A stretch of DNA of 64,000 bases from Cerasicoccus frondis (GTDB lineage: Bacteria; Verrucomicrobiota; Verrucomicrobiia; Opitutales; Cerasicoccaceae), in contig JAVDPC010000008.1 of assembly GCA_031296915.1 (NCBI GenBank), forward strand, positions 1-64,000, given 5' to 3'. The stretch's first letter is position 1; each line of letters begins with the position of its first letter. Made by a program: the position numbers and the translations under genes. The notes beneath the pieces were generated by a model. That model saw only the letters and a program-made list of their open reading frames with translations. It ran no database searches and was not told the DNA's origin. Of this stretch, positions 45,505-57,775 are shown piece after piece.

Positions 45505-46890
45505 TCAGGCAAGGGGAGCGTGTTGAACATCTCGTGGCTTTTCGATCAGCCAATGGGCGCTATCATCACCTATTAGACTTCTCGATTCAATCAATGATGT
45601 TCGCAAACGGTTTACATCTGTTGTTACTATTCCGTTGAACAAGTTATTGGTCTCCCAAGGATCATCTATTAAATTAAATAACTGTGTTTTTCGAGAAGCG
45701 TTGTAGTTATACTCGATAAGCTTGAGGTTTTGATCACGGATTGTACGCTGGCTGTCACTGAACCCGGCTGTTATTTCTGTTCTGGGTTGACTGTCTAAAG
45801 GTTGAAAAAAACTACAATCTGACTTCAGTCCGACACGCTCCAATAAAGTCGGGTTTAAGTCATGCTGATAGCAAAGACTGGTTGAAGTGGCGCCTGCCTC
45901 AATGTCAGGCCCAGCCCAAATAAGTGGGACGCGCAATGAGTGCTGGTAGAGGTTCTGTTTGCCAAGTAGGCCATGTTGTCCGACGGCTAAACCGTGATCT
46001 GCAGTATGAATAATTATCGTATTATCCAGTTCGCCAATGCTGGCAATCGCATCGTGGATCTTACCGATGCATTCGTCCATATGAGAGATCATCGCATAGT
46101 ACTCAGCTATCGATCGCTGGAGTTCCATTTTATCACGTGGAACGCCCAGTAGGAGTTCATCACGCATGCTCAAAGAACCATTGTCGAACAGGGGAACCGC
46201 CCCGGAGGGAGAGCACCGACGCCACTGTGAAACTTCAATGTTGGAACTTAACTGGATTTGCTCTGGAGCATACTGTCTTCGCCAGAAATCTGGTGGTGTT
46301 CGAGGGTCATGTGGGGCTGTAAAGGCGCAATAGCAGAAGAAGGGCCTGGATTGTTCTTTTTGTGAGTGAATAAAATCGATAGCTGATTGTGCGAATACTT
46401 CAGTCGAGAAGCCGTTGGTAATCTTGGCCCTACCCACAGGATAGCGTCCAGCGCTATCGAAATCGTGCATTGGTGTAAACCAGTGGTCGGCCATGCCTCC
46501 GAAGAATATATTCTCGCCTTGATTGAATGATCGCTGAAATGAGGTGACCCCATTGTGCCATTTTCCTGTAGCGAAACAATCATAGCCAATTGATTGGAGT
46601 TGCTCTCCTAACAAGGGTGGGACCTCAGGTTCTCCATCGGTGTGATACGTTTCGCCCAATAGCCTGCTATCCAGATCGAAATAAGTTTGTCCGGTATGCA
46701 GCATTGCTCTACTCGGAGAACAAATGGCTCCATGACAAGAACCGAAATGTTGAGCGGCAGCATAGTGTGTTCCACGTGCGGCGAGTGCATCCAGAGCCGG
46801 TGTCAATACGGGTTCGATGCCAGCGAATCCGAGTGCGTCGCCACGTTGGTCATCGGCTATAGTTAAGACAATGTTAGGCAAGCGACTCAT
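45505..46890 (-). CDS. type I sulfatase, last gene of the Verru_Chthon A-like operon
   Basis: A 461-residue sulfatase: metal ligands DD at residues 13-14, formylglycine motif CSPSR from Cys57, KWHNG and TADHG blocks. It has no signal peptide and is probably cytosolic. The start is six bases after the stop of the small partner gene on the same strand, so it is almost surely co-transcribed with the Verru_Chthon A-like gene and its partner. That is an unusual operon mate for a desulfating enzyme. The sulfate position it acts on is unknown. The gene converges with GH38 across 72 bases without a clear terminator. Confidence 0.86.
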   Translation of the reverse strand: MSRLPNIVLTIADDQRGDALGFAGIEPVLTPALDALAARGTHYAAAQHFGSCHGAICSPSRAMLHTGQTYFDLDSRLLGETYHTDGEPEVPPLLGEQLQSIGYDCFATGKWHNGVTSFQRSFNQGENIFFGGMADHWFTPMHDFDSAGRYPVGRAKITNGFSTEVFAQSAIDFIHSQKEQSRPFFCYCAFTAPHDPRTPPDFWRRQYAPEQIQLSSNIEVSQWRRCSPSGAVPLFDNGSLSMRDELLLGVPRDKMELQRSIAEYYAMISHMDECIGKIHDAIASIGELDNTIIIHTADHGLAVGQHGLLGKQNLYQHSLRVPLIWAGPDIEAGATSTSLCYQHDLNPTLLERVGLKSDCSFFQPLDSQPRTEITAGFSDSQRTIRDQNLKLIEYNYNASRKTQLFNLIDDPWETNNLFNGIVTTDVNRLRTSLIESRSLIGDDSAHWLIEKPRDVQHAPLA

Positions 46891-46896
46891 GGAATT

Positions 46897-47628
46897 TTAG
46901 TGTTCAAGAATAACGCGGTCTCGTATCAAGAAAATGGTCAGGGTGTCTTTGTTTTTCTTCTTCGGTTTACCCTCCAATTCAGGTTGAAGCGCTAGTTTCC
47001 TTGGATCCGCTAAAAATGCAGTGACCCGCTCATTCGGCTCAACTGGAATTCCGCTCATCAAGGCTAACTCCCAACTTTCATTATCATTGGCCTGCTGCGC
47101 AACTTTGACGCCAACCCCGACGCCGTGTGACTTTGGAGGCTCAACAATTCTTGATTTGCCTGGGGGTAATGGAAACGGATCAAGGTGATTGCATTTCAGC
47201 ACCAAATTATCTTTTGCCAGATTGACAAAGCGTACTTCTCCTGGCGCCGGCGAACTTGGGTCATCGCTCAAAACCGTATAGTCAATATTCCCTGCGGAAT
47301 TTTTCCAGATTAGGATTAGATTGTTCTGAGGTTTGGGGTTCAATGACGCTTTGATTAACGGGGCTTTCGTTTCATCATTTGTAGGCTCATACAGATTCAA
47401 TTCACGACTGGTAGACTGATACACATGCAATTTGCCCAATGTCCTTCTACGTGCGGGAGTTGAGATGACTTCGCTGCCTGTCTGATAATAGAGATCTGGT
47501 ATATCCACATTCCAGCCTGTGATGCGAAATGAATAAGTTTGCTCAGCGTCAGCTTTTGAAAACAGAGTGAAGAGAGCTCCCCAGCAAAACAGTGATAGGA
47601 AGTTAATGGATAGAATTTTAGATTTCAT
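46897..47628 (-). CDS. small secreted partner of the second Verru_Chthon A-like protein
   Basis: A 243-residue protein from ATG 47628 (MKSKILSINFL), which gives a normal signal peptide ending ADA. An in-frame ATG at 47673 would add 15 polar residues inside the preceding gene. It overlaps the Verru_Chthon A-like gene by 11 bases, implying translational coupling. The body is β-rich with a basic stretch (KPKKKNK) near the C terminus. It shares order and short blocks with the protein at 28075, including SLNP and RFVNL. No known domain was recognised. Confidence 0.65.
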   Translation of the reverse strand: MKSKILSINFLSLFCWGALFTLFSKADAEQTYSFRITGWNVDIPDLYYQTGSEVISTPARRRTLGKLHVYQSTSRELNLYEPTNDETKAPLIKASLNPKPQNNLILIWKNSAGNIDYTVLSDDPSSPAPGEVRFVNLAKDNLVLKCNHLDPFPLPPGKSRIVEPPKSHGVGVGVKVAQQANDNESWELALMSGIPVEPNERVTAFLADPRKLALQPELEGKPKKKNKDTLTIFLIRDRVILEH

Positions 47629-50600
47629 CTGAAGATAGCCAGCGGAATGACACGATTTCAAAACGGCGTCCAAATTTCTGGTTTTGACTATTTGCAGCTA
47701 ATGGAGACAGAGTTGGCCGCTCACTTGAGTCTATATATTCCGGTAAGCGCTGAACTACTGCTTCGCACCATGCCTGCGCTAACACAGCGGGGGAATCGCT
47801 TGAACCTGAGAACGGATCGATTACATCTCCATACGCGCGTATGATAAATGTATCTGATCGAGCAGAAAGTGAAGCGCCCAGTGCTTGTAACACGTCAGCT
47901 TGAGTGAGCCAACCTGGGATATTCGAGAAATTACTGAAGCCAGAGTAGTCTCCCTCTGGCATGTAGTCATTATCGGGATACTCAGACGCTTTATCCTTTC
48001 CGTTATTGACGGATGCACGCTCCAAGTAGTCATTTTTATTGAAATCCAAGTTAATCCCAGACCAATCGATCGCTAATTGAATGGCTCCTGCAAGCCCTGT
48101 CTCAGTTACTTCGATATTTATGTCCGCAGAAGAATCTTCATTGTCCGTTGGATCGAGATCGTAGTTATGAGATACGCTTTCAGCTGGCGTCAATTGACGG
48201 TTGATAAATTGAGATAGCGAGAGGAAGGGCCCCCTAGCTTTTACCTGCCAGACGATTTCCTTTGCCAGACGCTCAATCTGGTCATCATTCAATTTACGGA
48301 ATCCAGTAAATGAATTTTCGTCCTCTTTGGCCGATTTGGAACTGGAAAAGACTGATTGGCCAGTTCCTGGTTGTCTTATGGAGCGAGCCATTGGAGTCGT
48401 TTCCAATTCGGCATCCGGATCGTTTAAATCACCGTTTACCGAGAGGCCACGTAGTCCGGAGAGAACTGCTTTCCAGGCGTCAACCGAAACTGAGTTCACG
48501 TTAAAGGCTCCTTCATTCACCATCCAAGCTGCGGGCGTTAGACCTGCTTCGCCAGGTCCCAGGATGGATGGGTCAGGAAATGCTTCTGACGCTTCAAGGC
48601 CTACCAACTGGTCGAAAGTTGGATTCTGCTCCTGATTAAACACCAAACGATTATTTGCTGGAGAGGGATCCATTTCCTTCGAAGGAATAATTGTCGAAAA
48701 ATAAGTGCTATCCCATAACGCAACGTTTAGCAGGTAGCTCATGTCGTAGCGACGAATCTCAGTCATTTTGGGGAGATCAGGCACATAGTCGGTATACCAT
48801 TTAGGACTATTGCCGAATGCGTCGCTCGATTCTATATCATGGTTTGATAGTTGGATGCTAAGGCTATTGGTAATTGGATCGGTGTGAGACTTGTTTCGGG
48901 GGACAAAGCGGTTGTAGCGCGAATTGCCTACGAGGTTGCCTGCTTGAGTGCATACTCCAAGCGCTTCATCGTCTGCGCTTAGATCCGCATGCTGTAGTTG
49001 TGCTAACGAAAAGAGAGCGACTTCGTTATCGGCATAAGAGCGTGGGATATCAGCAATAACATACTTGCCGTTTGGGCTGGTGCGATTTGGGTTGCCGAGT
49101 TCACCAGCGCCCCAAGCTGGTTGGGAGGAGGTGTCTGTGTCGAAATAGGTGGTGAATTCGCTTGGACTCAGGCCGGTTTTGTTTAATCGAAGCAAGCCAC
49201 GTTTAGTGCTATCCGCTTCAGTGTAATAAGCTTCGTATTGATATGATCCCAATAGATTGGCTTCCCCGTGTGTCGCAAAGAGGGAATCACCCTCATATTT
49301 GTTTCCTCCTAAGTTGTCGCCAAAAACACGCCAACCGCGAAAGCCTGCTATCTCTGTACGGTAGCTGTTGAATAGGTTATCGTAGAATTCAATGCCTGGT
49401 AGCCCATTGTTATCAACTACGCGAAAGGAACGGAATTCTTGCAGGACTGAGCGTTCTTTGCCAGGTATCGTCAGTTTGACATCTATGCCCCCTAATTTGG
49501 GCTTAATGAATGTTGATCGAAAAAAAGCGCTGCTTCCCATGGCTGCGTTACCTCCTCCAGTGAGTAAACCGGTAGGGAAGAGAGAGGCATCACTGATGTA
49601 GTGCCAGTCGCAATGATGGGTGAACCATGTGACCATGGAAGAGTCAGTCATTTCTTGCAGCGGGATTGTCTCGTAGCTATCGCCATCAATTCCAGTGCTG
49701 GGCAGGCTATTATTTGGATCAATGATATATGCCTTTGTTTCACCAGGAGCTAAGTTGAGGTCGCCAGGAGGAACCTGAAATACTACTCTATCTAATACAC
49801 CGGGTCGATTGTCGTCAGGATCTGTTGGGCCGTCGTTATTCAGTGAGCGTTGGTATTTTAGTATCGGATAGCTACGCCTGAAATAGCTTTTATCGGGATT
49901 TTCTGGATCGAAGTAGACTTGATATGGTTCCGAGAGATTTTTCACGGAATCACTGCCATTCTCCTGCCTCTTAAATACAGAAGTGATACGCTTAGGATTA
50001 GGAGTGCCATTAAGTTCTTCAGGTAATTGCTGGGCAGGCATGCCGTCTTCGATGTATTCGCACAGCAGGCCCCATTCATTATCGCCCCAAGAGTTATTTT
50101 GATAGTCTTGCTGATTTAGCTCAAGCTGTATGTTTAGCCCGTCAGGCGCTGTCAGTGCACGTGTGTAAGGGTTGCCCAAAACAAATATTACCGATGTATC
50201 GATAGCTGGGCCGCTCTTAAGAGCGATCTGAAATCTCGATTCTAGAATTACGGGAGTAACCGCGTGCTGCACCACAATCGGGTCGGAATCAATGTCAACG
50301 GCTGCTTGAACCTCGAGCGCACTATTATCTGTGTAGGCTAGGGAATAGAAGGACTTTAATTGATCCCATTTGGGTCCAAGCCGGGGGCTTACATCGACAT
50401 GAGCATAGCCAAAACCTCCAGTCTCGGTACTTGCTGAAAATAATGAAGGGTTAGAGGGGAATTTACCTCCAGGAAAGTCTGATGCTGGGGTTCCTGCGTC
50501 GGGAAGGATATTACGACCATCGAGAAAAGTGTCTCCAGAACGCGGATCCAAGTGGTAAGAAAGGTCGCGTTTCAACCCCCCAAACTGAGAATCAGACAAA

Positions 50601-51646
50601 ACTCCTTTAGAGTAGGTGGTTAGATCGTGAAAATGACTTTTCAAGTCTTCATCGGTAAGCGTGTCTGAAGTTAAAAGCGCATGATCGAGTGACACAGCTC
50701 GCTTCACTGCTTCGTACTGTGGATTGTCCGGTTCTGCTGTTGCGAGTGGATAATCTGATTCGAAGACATCAATCGCATCGATGCCATTGCGCTGAGCCGT
50801 CAGTAAGCGATATCTACTATCTCGACTTTCGGCAGTCATGGCATCATCAGGGGAAATTTTTCCAGCATGTAAGTCTACTAAGTTGTACCTGGCCTTCACT
50901 CCTTCATCGCCAACCCACCACGCATAACGTCCTTTGGCATTTGCAGCGTCTCCTTCTGCAATTTCCACGAGAGGCGCAGCGACATAGGACTCAATATTGC
51001 TACCTGCTGAGCCGGCCCCCAACATCAATGTGGCGCTCTTTGTGCCTATGAGTAATGTCTCTTCTGGGCTCACTGCCGAACTGAGTGCCCTGCCATCATT
51101 GTATGTAACTAACTGCGCTGGCGTAAAAGTAAATTCCGTAGCTTGAGCTGGCTCTGCAATCTGGCCTTCCGCGCCTAATACTATCTGGGGTGCGTCTTCT
51201 TGTCCGCTAACCAACCAGTTGAGTAAGACTGGCTCGGGTGAACTCGTAAATATAGAGTCTGGGGTGCTTTTATTACCCCATACTCCGGTCCAGAAGCGGG
51301 TGCCGGCATTTACTTGCCCCAGTCCGTTTGTTTGAGCGCTTGCAACTGTTACACCAGTAGAATTCTCTCCCAATCCAGCGGTAGCGGTGGTTCGCTGATC
51401 AGGACCAGCCGTTCGTTGTAGTTCTCCAATAGCAAAGTTTAAGGCCATCAAGGCGTTGGATCTGGCCTGCTCAATGTGCTTGGTGTTTCCTGCGGACTGA
51501 AGTTCTATTTGAGAAAGCGTGGTAAGGCTAACCATAAGCATCACCAAGAAGAGCATCAGGGTAATGGATATGATGAGTGCAAAGCCTCGCCGAGATCTGA
51601 AGATAATACGATTATTTCGAAATCGATTTGGTGCTGGGGTATTCAA
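47618..51646 (-). CDS. second Verru_Chthon cassette protein A-like, pilin-like protein
   Basis: A 1342-residue protein with a basic leader and prepilin-like site G21|F22 (FALIISITLMLFLVMLMVSL), then a GspK/PilX-like helix (IELQSAGNTKHIEQARSNAL). It is a paralogue of the 24240 gene: the N terminus, the 'AWWVGDEGVKARYNLV' segment, the IVWQVKARGPFLSLSQFINR segment and the final 'RFEIVSFRWL' match in order. It starts a leftward operon with its partner and a sulfatase, divergent from LacI regulator 3, with a perfect palindrome between. The function is unknown. A minor-pilin-like role in display or secretion of locus III proteins is an inference. Confidence 0.75.
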   Translation of the reverse strand: MNTPAPNRFRNNRIIFRSRRGFALIISITLMLFLVMLMVSLTTLSQIELQSAGNTKHIEQARSNALMALNFAIGELQRTAGPDQRTTATAGLGENSTGVTVASAQTNGLGQVNAGTRFWTGVWGNKSTPDSIFTSSPEPVLLNWLVSGQEDAPQIVLGAEGQIAEPAQATEFTFTPAQLVTYNDGRALSSAVSPEETLLIGTKSATLMLGAGSAGSNIESYVAAPLVEIAEGDAANAKGRYAWWVGDEGVKARYNLVDLHAGKISPDDAMTAESRDSRYRLLTAQRNGIDAIDVFESDYPLATAEPDNPQYEAVKRAVSLDHALLTSDTLTDEDLKSHFHDLTTYSKGVLSDSQFGGLKRDLSYHLDPRSGDTFLDGRNILPDAGTPASDFPGGKFPSNPSLFSASTETGGFGYAHVDVSPRLGPKWDQLKSFYSLAYTDNSALEVQAAVDIDSDPIVVQHAVTPVILESRFQIALKSGPAIDTSVIFVLGNPYTRALTAPDGLNIQLELNQQDYQNNSWGDNEWGLLCEYIEDGMPAQQLPEELNGTPNPKRITSVFKRQENGSDSVKNLSEPYQVYFDPENPDKSYFRRSYPILKYQRSLNNDGPTDPDDNRPGVLDRVVFQVPPGDLNLAPGETKAYIIDPNNSLPSTGIDGDSYETIPLQEMTDSSMVTWFTHHCDWHYISDASLFPTGLLTGGGNAAMGSSAFFRSTFIKPKLGGIDVKLTIPGKERSVLQEFRSFRVVDNNGLPGIEFYDNLFNSYRTEIAGFRGWRVFGDNLGGNKYEGDSLFATHGEANLLGSYQYEAYYTEADSTKRGLLRLNKTGLSPSEFTTYFDTDTSSQPAWGAGELGNPNRTSPNGKYVIADIPRSYADNEVALFSLAQLQHADLSADDEALGVCTQAGNLVGNSRYNRFVPRNKSHTDPITNSLSIQLSNHDIESSDAFGNSPKWYTDYVPDLPKMTEIRRYDMSYLLNVALWDSTYFSTIIPSKEMDPSPANNRLVFNQEQNPTFDQLVGLEASEAFPDPSILGPGEAGLTPAAWMVNEGAFNVNSVSVDAWKAVLSGLRGLSVNGDLNDPDAELETTPMARSIRQPGTGQSVFSSSKSAKEDENSFTGFRKLNDDQIERLAKEIVWQVKARGPFLSLSQFINRQLTPAESVSHNYDLDPTDNEDSSADINIEVTETGLAGAIQLAIDWSGINLDFNKNDYLERASVNNGKDKASEYPDNDYMPEGDYSGFSNFSNIPGWLTQADVLQALGASLSARSDTFIIRAYGDVIDPFSGSSDSPAVLAQAWCEAVVQRLPEYIDSSERPTLSPLAANSQNQKFGRRFEIVSFRWLSSDEI

Positions 51647-51749
51647 GGGTAGGGTAAGTTCTAGGTGTATGAGCGCGAACTAAATTAGCGAATTTATCTT
51701 TATATTACTAGTAAGATCTTGATTTATTCGAGGAACAAGTGTTTCGTGG

Positions 51750-51761
51750 CTTAATATTAAG
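51750..51761. promoter_or_regulatory. candidate LacI-3 operator CTTAATATTAAG
   Basis: A perfect 12-base palindrome 39 bases before the LacI regulator 3 start and 104 bases before the divergent Verru_Chthon A-like gene. It shares the 16-mer GCTTAATATTAAGTTT with the site at 56196, which argues against chance. Confidence 0.65.
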
Positions 51762-51800
51762 TTTTCAACAGTTCTTTATCCAAGAGAATAGAGCAATTGT

Positions 51801-52847
51801 ATGCCCTCTAAAAGTGAAAAATCTATTGTTAGCCTCGGTGACATTGCACGTGAGGCAGGCGTCTCAAGAGCAGCTGCCAGCTACGCTTTAAATAATCAAG
51901 CAGGCGTTAGTAAGGCAACTAGAGAGCGGATCCTTGAAATAAGTAAGCGGATGGGGTATGTTCCAGACGCGCGGATAAATACATGGATGGCTCGAATTCG
52001 AGATTCTAAGGAGAAAGGCCTCCTGCCGATCATTTGGCTGAATACGATTAAGAATACACCTTCTTGGCATGATTATTCTTTTCTGTCGCCCTATCTTGAG
52101 GGAGCGCAGAAGAGAGGGTTAGAGCTTGGGTATCGAATCGATGAATTCTGGACTCATCAGCCCGGGATGAATATGAAGAAAGTCTCAGATATGCTCTATC
52201 GGCGTGGAATCGAGGGTTTCGTCTGCACTTATCCGGCAACGCACTTTAGAATCGATTGGAATAGTGTTGCTGGAGTCGCGATACAAGGTGGTTTGCTCAG
52301 TCCACGTTTACATCGTGTCGTATCTAACTCCTATGCGAACTTATTGCTCTCTTTGAAAATGGCTAAGCGATATGGCTATAAGCGCATTGGTGTTTGTTTA
52401 GAAAAGCAAGTTGATCAATTCTCTGCTCATTCCCTACGAGCAGCAGCCATATATGCTAATTCAGTAACTCCTAGAACGCATCAGGTGCCACCACTTTTTT
52501 ATTCTCATCGAGACGAATCTACATGGCCAGCGGCGAAGAAAGTTCTGCAGGCTTGGATTCGCAAGCACCGACCTGAAGTGATCATCGGACATAGCTCCGA
52601 ACTAGTAAATTGTGTTTTGGAGACTGGATTGAAAATTCCGGAAGAAATTGGAATCATCCATTTAGCAACAGATGACGATGTAGCTGATTGGGCGGGTGTC
52701 TGTTCAAACAAGAGGTTAATTGGAGCGACAGCGATTGAACTATTGGTATCACTGATGCGCAATCGTCAGTACGGCATTCCAGAGTTTGCGGTAGATACAT
52801 CAATCGAAGGTGAATGGCAGGATGGTTGGACGCTTATGAAGAAATAG
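51801..52847 (+). CDS. LacI-family transcriptional regulator 3
   Basis: A 348-residue regulator with an N-terminal helix-turn-helix (SLGDIAREAGVSRAAASYAL, residues ~11-30) and a sensor domain. The hinge reads PDARINTWMARIR, unlike the canonical P-x2-A-R-x-L of regulator 2 but akin to regulator 1. The two also share WH-x-Y-x4-Y-EGAQKR-x-LGY-like blocks in the sensor domain, so they belong to the same subgroup. It probably represses its own gene, the pilin-like operon and the GH2 and VWA genes through CTTAATATTAAG sites. The effector is unknown. Confidence 0.88.
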   Translation: MPSKSEKSIVSLGDIAREAGVSRAAASYALNNQAGVSKATRERILEISKRMGYVPDARINTWMARIRDSKEKGLLPIIWLNTIKNTPSWHDYSFLSPYLEGAQKRGLELGYRIDEFWTHQPGMNMKKVSDMLYRRGIEGFVCTYPATHFRIDWNSVAGVAIQGGLLSPRLHRVVSNSYANLLLSLKMAKRYGYKRIGVCLEKQVDQFSAHSLRAAAIYANSVTPRTHQVPPLFYSHRDESTWPAAKKVLQAWIRKHRPEVIIGHSSELVNCVLETGLKIPEEIGIIHLATDDDVADWAGVCSNKRLIGATAIELLVSLMRNRQYGIPEFAVDTSIEGEWQDGWTLMKK

Positions 52848-52895
52848 AAAATATGAATATGCAATGATTGATATTTGTTGCGTCGGCTCTGGTGC

Positions 52896-56129
<3,234 letters not shown>

Positions 56130-56195
56130 TTATTCAAATCTTGTGTTAGAAGGAGGGTATCGGTGTTTTTAAGGCTTTGCACAAGTCGTCGATTG

Positions 56196-56207
56196 CTTAA
56201 TATTAAG
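56196..56207. promoter_or_regulatory. candidate LacI-3 operator CTTAATATTAAG (GH2/VWA divergent promoter)
   Basis: A perfect palindrome, 82 bases upstream of GH2 and 164 upstream of the VWA gene. It is identical over 16 bases to the site next to LacI regulator 3. Confidence 0.65.
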
Positions 56208-56371
56208 TTTCAATGGTCTTGAGCAGGCGCGTGCAAAGCGAGAAACATTATTAAGACAATGATCAGAGTTGATCTGCACAAAGCCTTTTAGTGTTATACC
56301 TATTGGGCTTAGGTATCCCTTGAAAAAATAAGTCTAATTGTAAATCGTTCTACCCTGAATCCCAATCTCAC

Positions 56372-57394
56372 GTGAAGCGTCGAAAGTTCAATATACCCCT
56401 TTTAGAAGTCATTATCGTCAGTCTCATTATACACATCGCCGCTTTGTTCTTATTGGGGGGCGTTGCTATCTGGCAGAATTTTAGAAACGCTCCATTGGAA
56501 TTAGAAGCGCCTCCAATAGCTGAACCTATGGATCAGCCGACTCGCGTAAAAATCAAGCCGATGTTGGATATGGAACCCGCTTCGGTGAAGAAAATCCAAG
56601 TGAGATCTATCACTACGATGGATATACCTATGGTCGATGTTGATATGCCGATGGTGGATAACCGTGTCGCGATGGGCGGATTCTCAGGTAACGGTATAGG
56701 GAAAGGAATCAGTGGAGTCGATTTAAGTAAGATCTCTGTAGATTTTTTTGGGCTTAGCGGCAACGCCGAGCGTATTGCCTTTGTCGTGGATTACTCATCC
56801 TCAATGACAAAAATGGCTGGCAGCATTCCGCGTGTGGAATTGATGCGCAAAGAATTCACACGTTCTGTGAATGATTTGCCTGAACAAGCAATGGTCAGTG
56901 TATTGTTTTTTGCAGGTCCGGTCTGGGAGCCCGTTGGCGTGGAAAACAAAGAGCTGAAAGCTGTCGTTAGCGATGCGAAGAAAACCTATAAGATGCCCGG
57001 ACAAAAAGGAGCGGATGCATACGCGCTGCCAGAGGGGGTTAAACCGCCTACTCCAAAATGGCGCACGTTAAGTAGCGCCAATAAACGAATCATTACTCAG
57101 CAAATTCAAAACTCACCGCTAACTAATGGAACGACCTGGAGTTTGCCATTCGAAGTTGTTTTTGCGATGGAGGAACCGCCGGATTTAATCTTCTTTCTAA
57201 CCGATGGAGCTGTAGGTAAAGAAGACCAAGAGAAAACGATAGAGATGGTCGGACGGTGGCATCGAAAGAATCCGGATGCTAAAATTAATACGATCGCTCT
57301 TGGGATTCCGGGGGCGGAAGAATCATTGAAACTAATCGCTGAAATGACCAACGGCCGCTACACTTTAATTACCGACGAAGTGAAGCACAACTAA
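56372..57394 (+). CDS. membrane-anchored VWA-domain protein with TonB-like N terminus
   Basis: A 340-residue protein starting at GTG 56372. A basic N terminus and one transmembrane helix (~10-34, IIVSLIIHIAALFLLGG) are followed by a proline-rich stretch and short MDIPMVDVDMPMVD repeats (~85-100). This layout recalls TonB proteins. From ~125 it has a von Willebrand A domain with a MIDAS D-x-S-x-S (Asp140, Ser142, Ser144) and later TDGAVG. VWA domains bind partners through a metal ion, here probably in the periplasm. Its place between GH2 and a sugar symporter, under the same palindrome as GH2, ties it to locus III, but its role is unknown. Confidence 0.7.
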   Translation: MKRRKFNIPLLEVIIVSLIIHIAALFLLGGVAIWQNFRNAPLELEAPPIAEPMDQPTRVKIKPMLDMEPASVKKIQVRSITTMDIPMVDVDMPMVDNRVAMGGFSGNGIGKGISGVDLSKISVDFFGLSGNAERIAFVVDYSSSMTKMAGSIPRVELMRKEFTRSVNDLPEQAMVSVLFFAGPVWEPVGVENKELKAVVSDAKKTYKMPGQKGADAYALPEGVKPPTPKWRTLSSANKRIITQQIQNSPLTNGTTWSLPFEVVFAMEEPPDLIFFLTDGAVGKEDQEKTIEMVGRWHRKNPDAKINTIALGIPGAEESLKLIAEMTNGRYTLITDEVKHN

Positions 57395-57775
57395 GCTGAA
57401 TGGCGCTAGTTACGCCAAATACAGAATTGCTGATCTATAGGCTTCATCGAAGCTGATCTACCTTCATGGTCTGAAGGTGGTTATCGGTGGATTGGGTAGC
57501 TATGCTTGATAATGACCTAAACAGCTTTGGCTGGTGATTACTTTATAGTAAGCCCTGCATTGCTTGCCTGATTTATTCGAACGGACAAACGTCGAGCAAG
57601 AACATACCTCCCGAAACAAAATACTTTGTTGGATTATAGCCTTATTCCGACGTTGGATTTCAGGTGACTAACAGATTGTCAATTGTGCTTCTTCAAAGGG
57701 GTGGGGGCGATGGCTGCTTCAGTATTGGCAGTTAAGTGAATTAATAGAACTGGGAATTTCTAAAGTATTAAATTT
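57395..57775. other. 381-base gap with no gene recognised
   Basis: A short GGCG/CGCC repeat near 57407-57421 is the only structure seen after the VWA stop. No open frame longer than a few tens of codons and no copy of either operator palindrome was found. The promoter of the symporter probably lies here. Confidence 0.5.
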
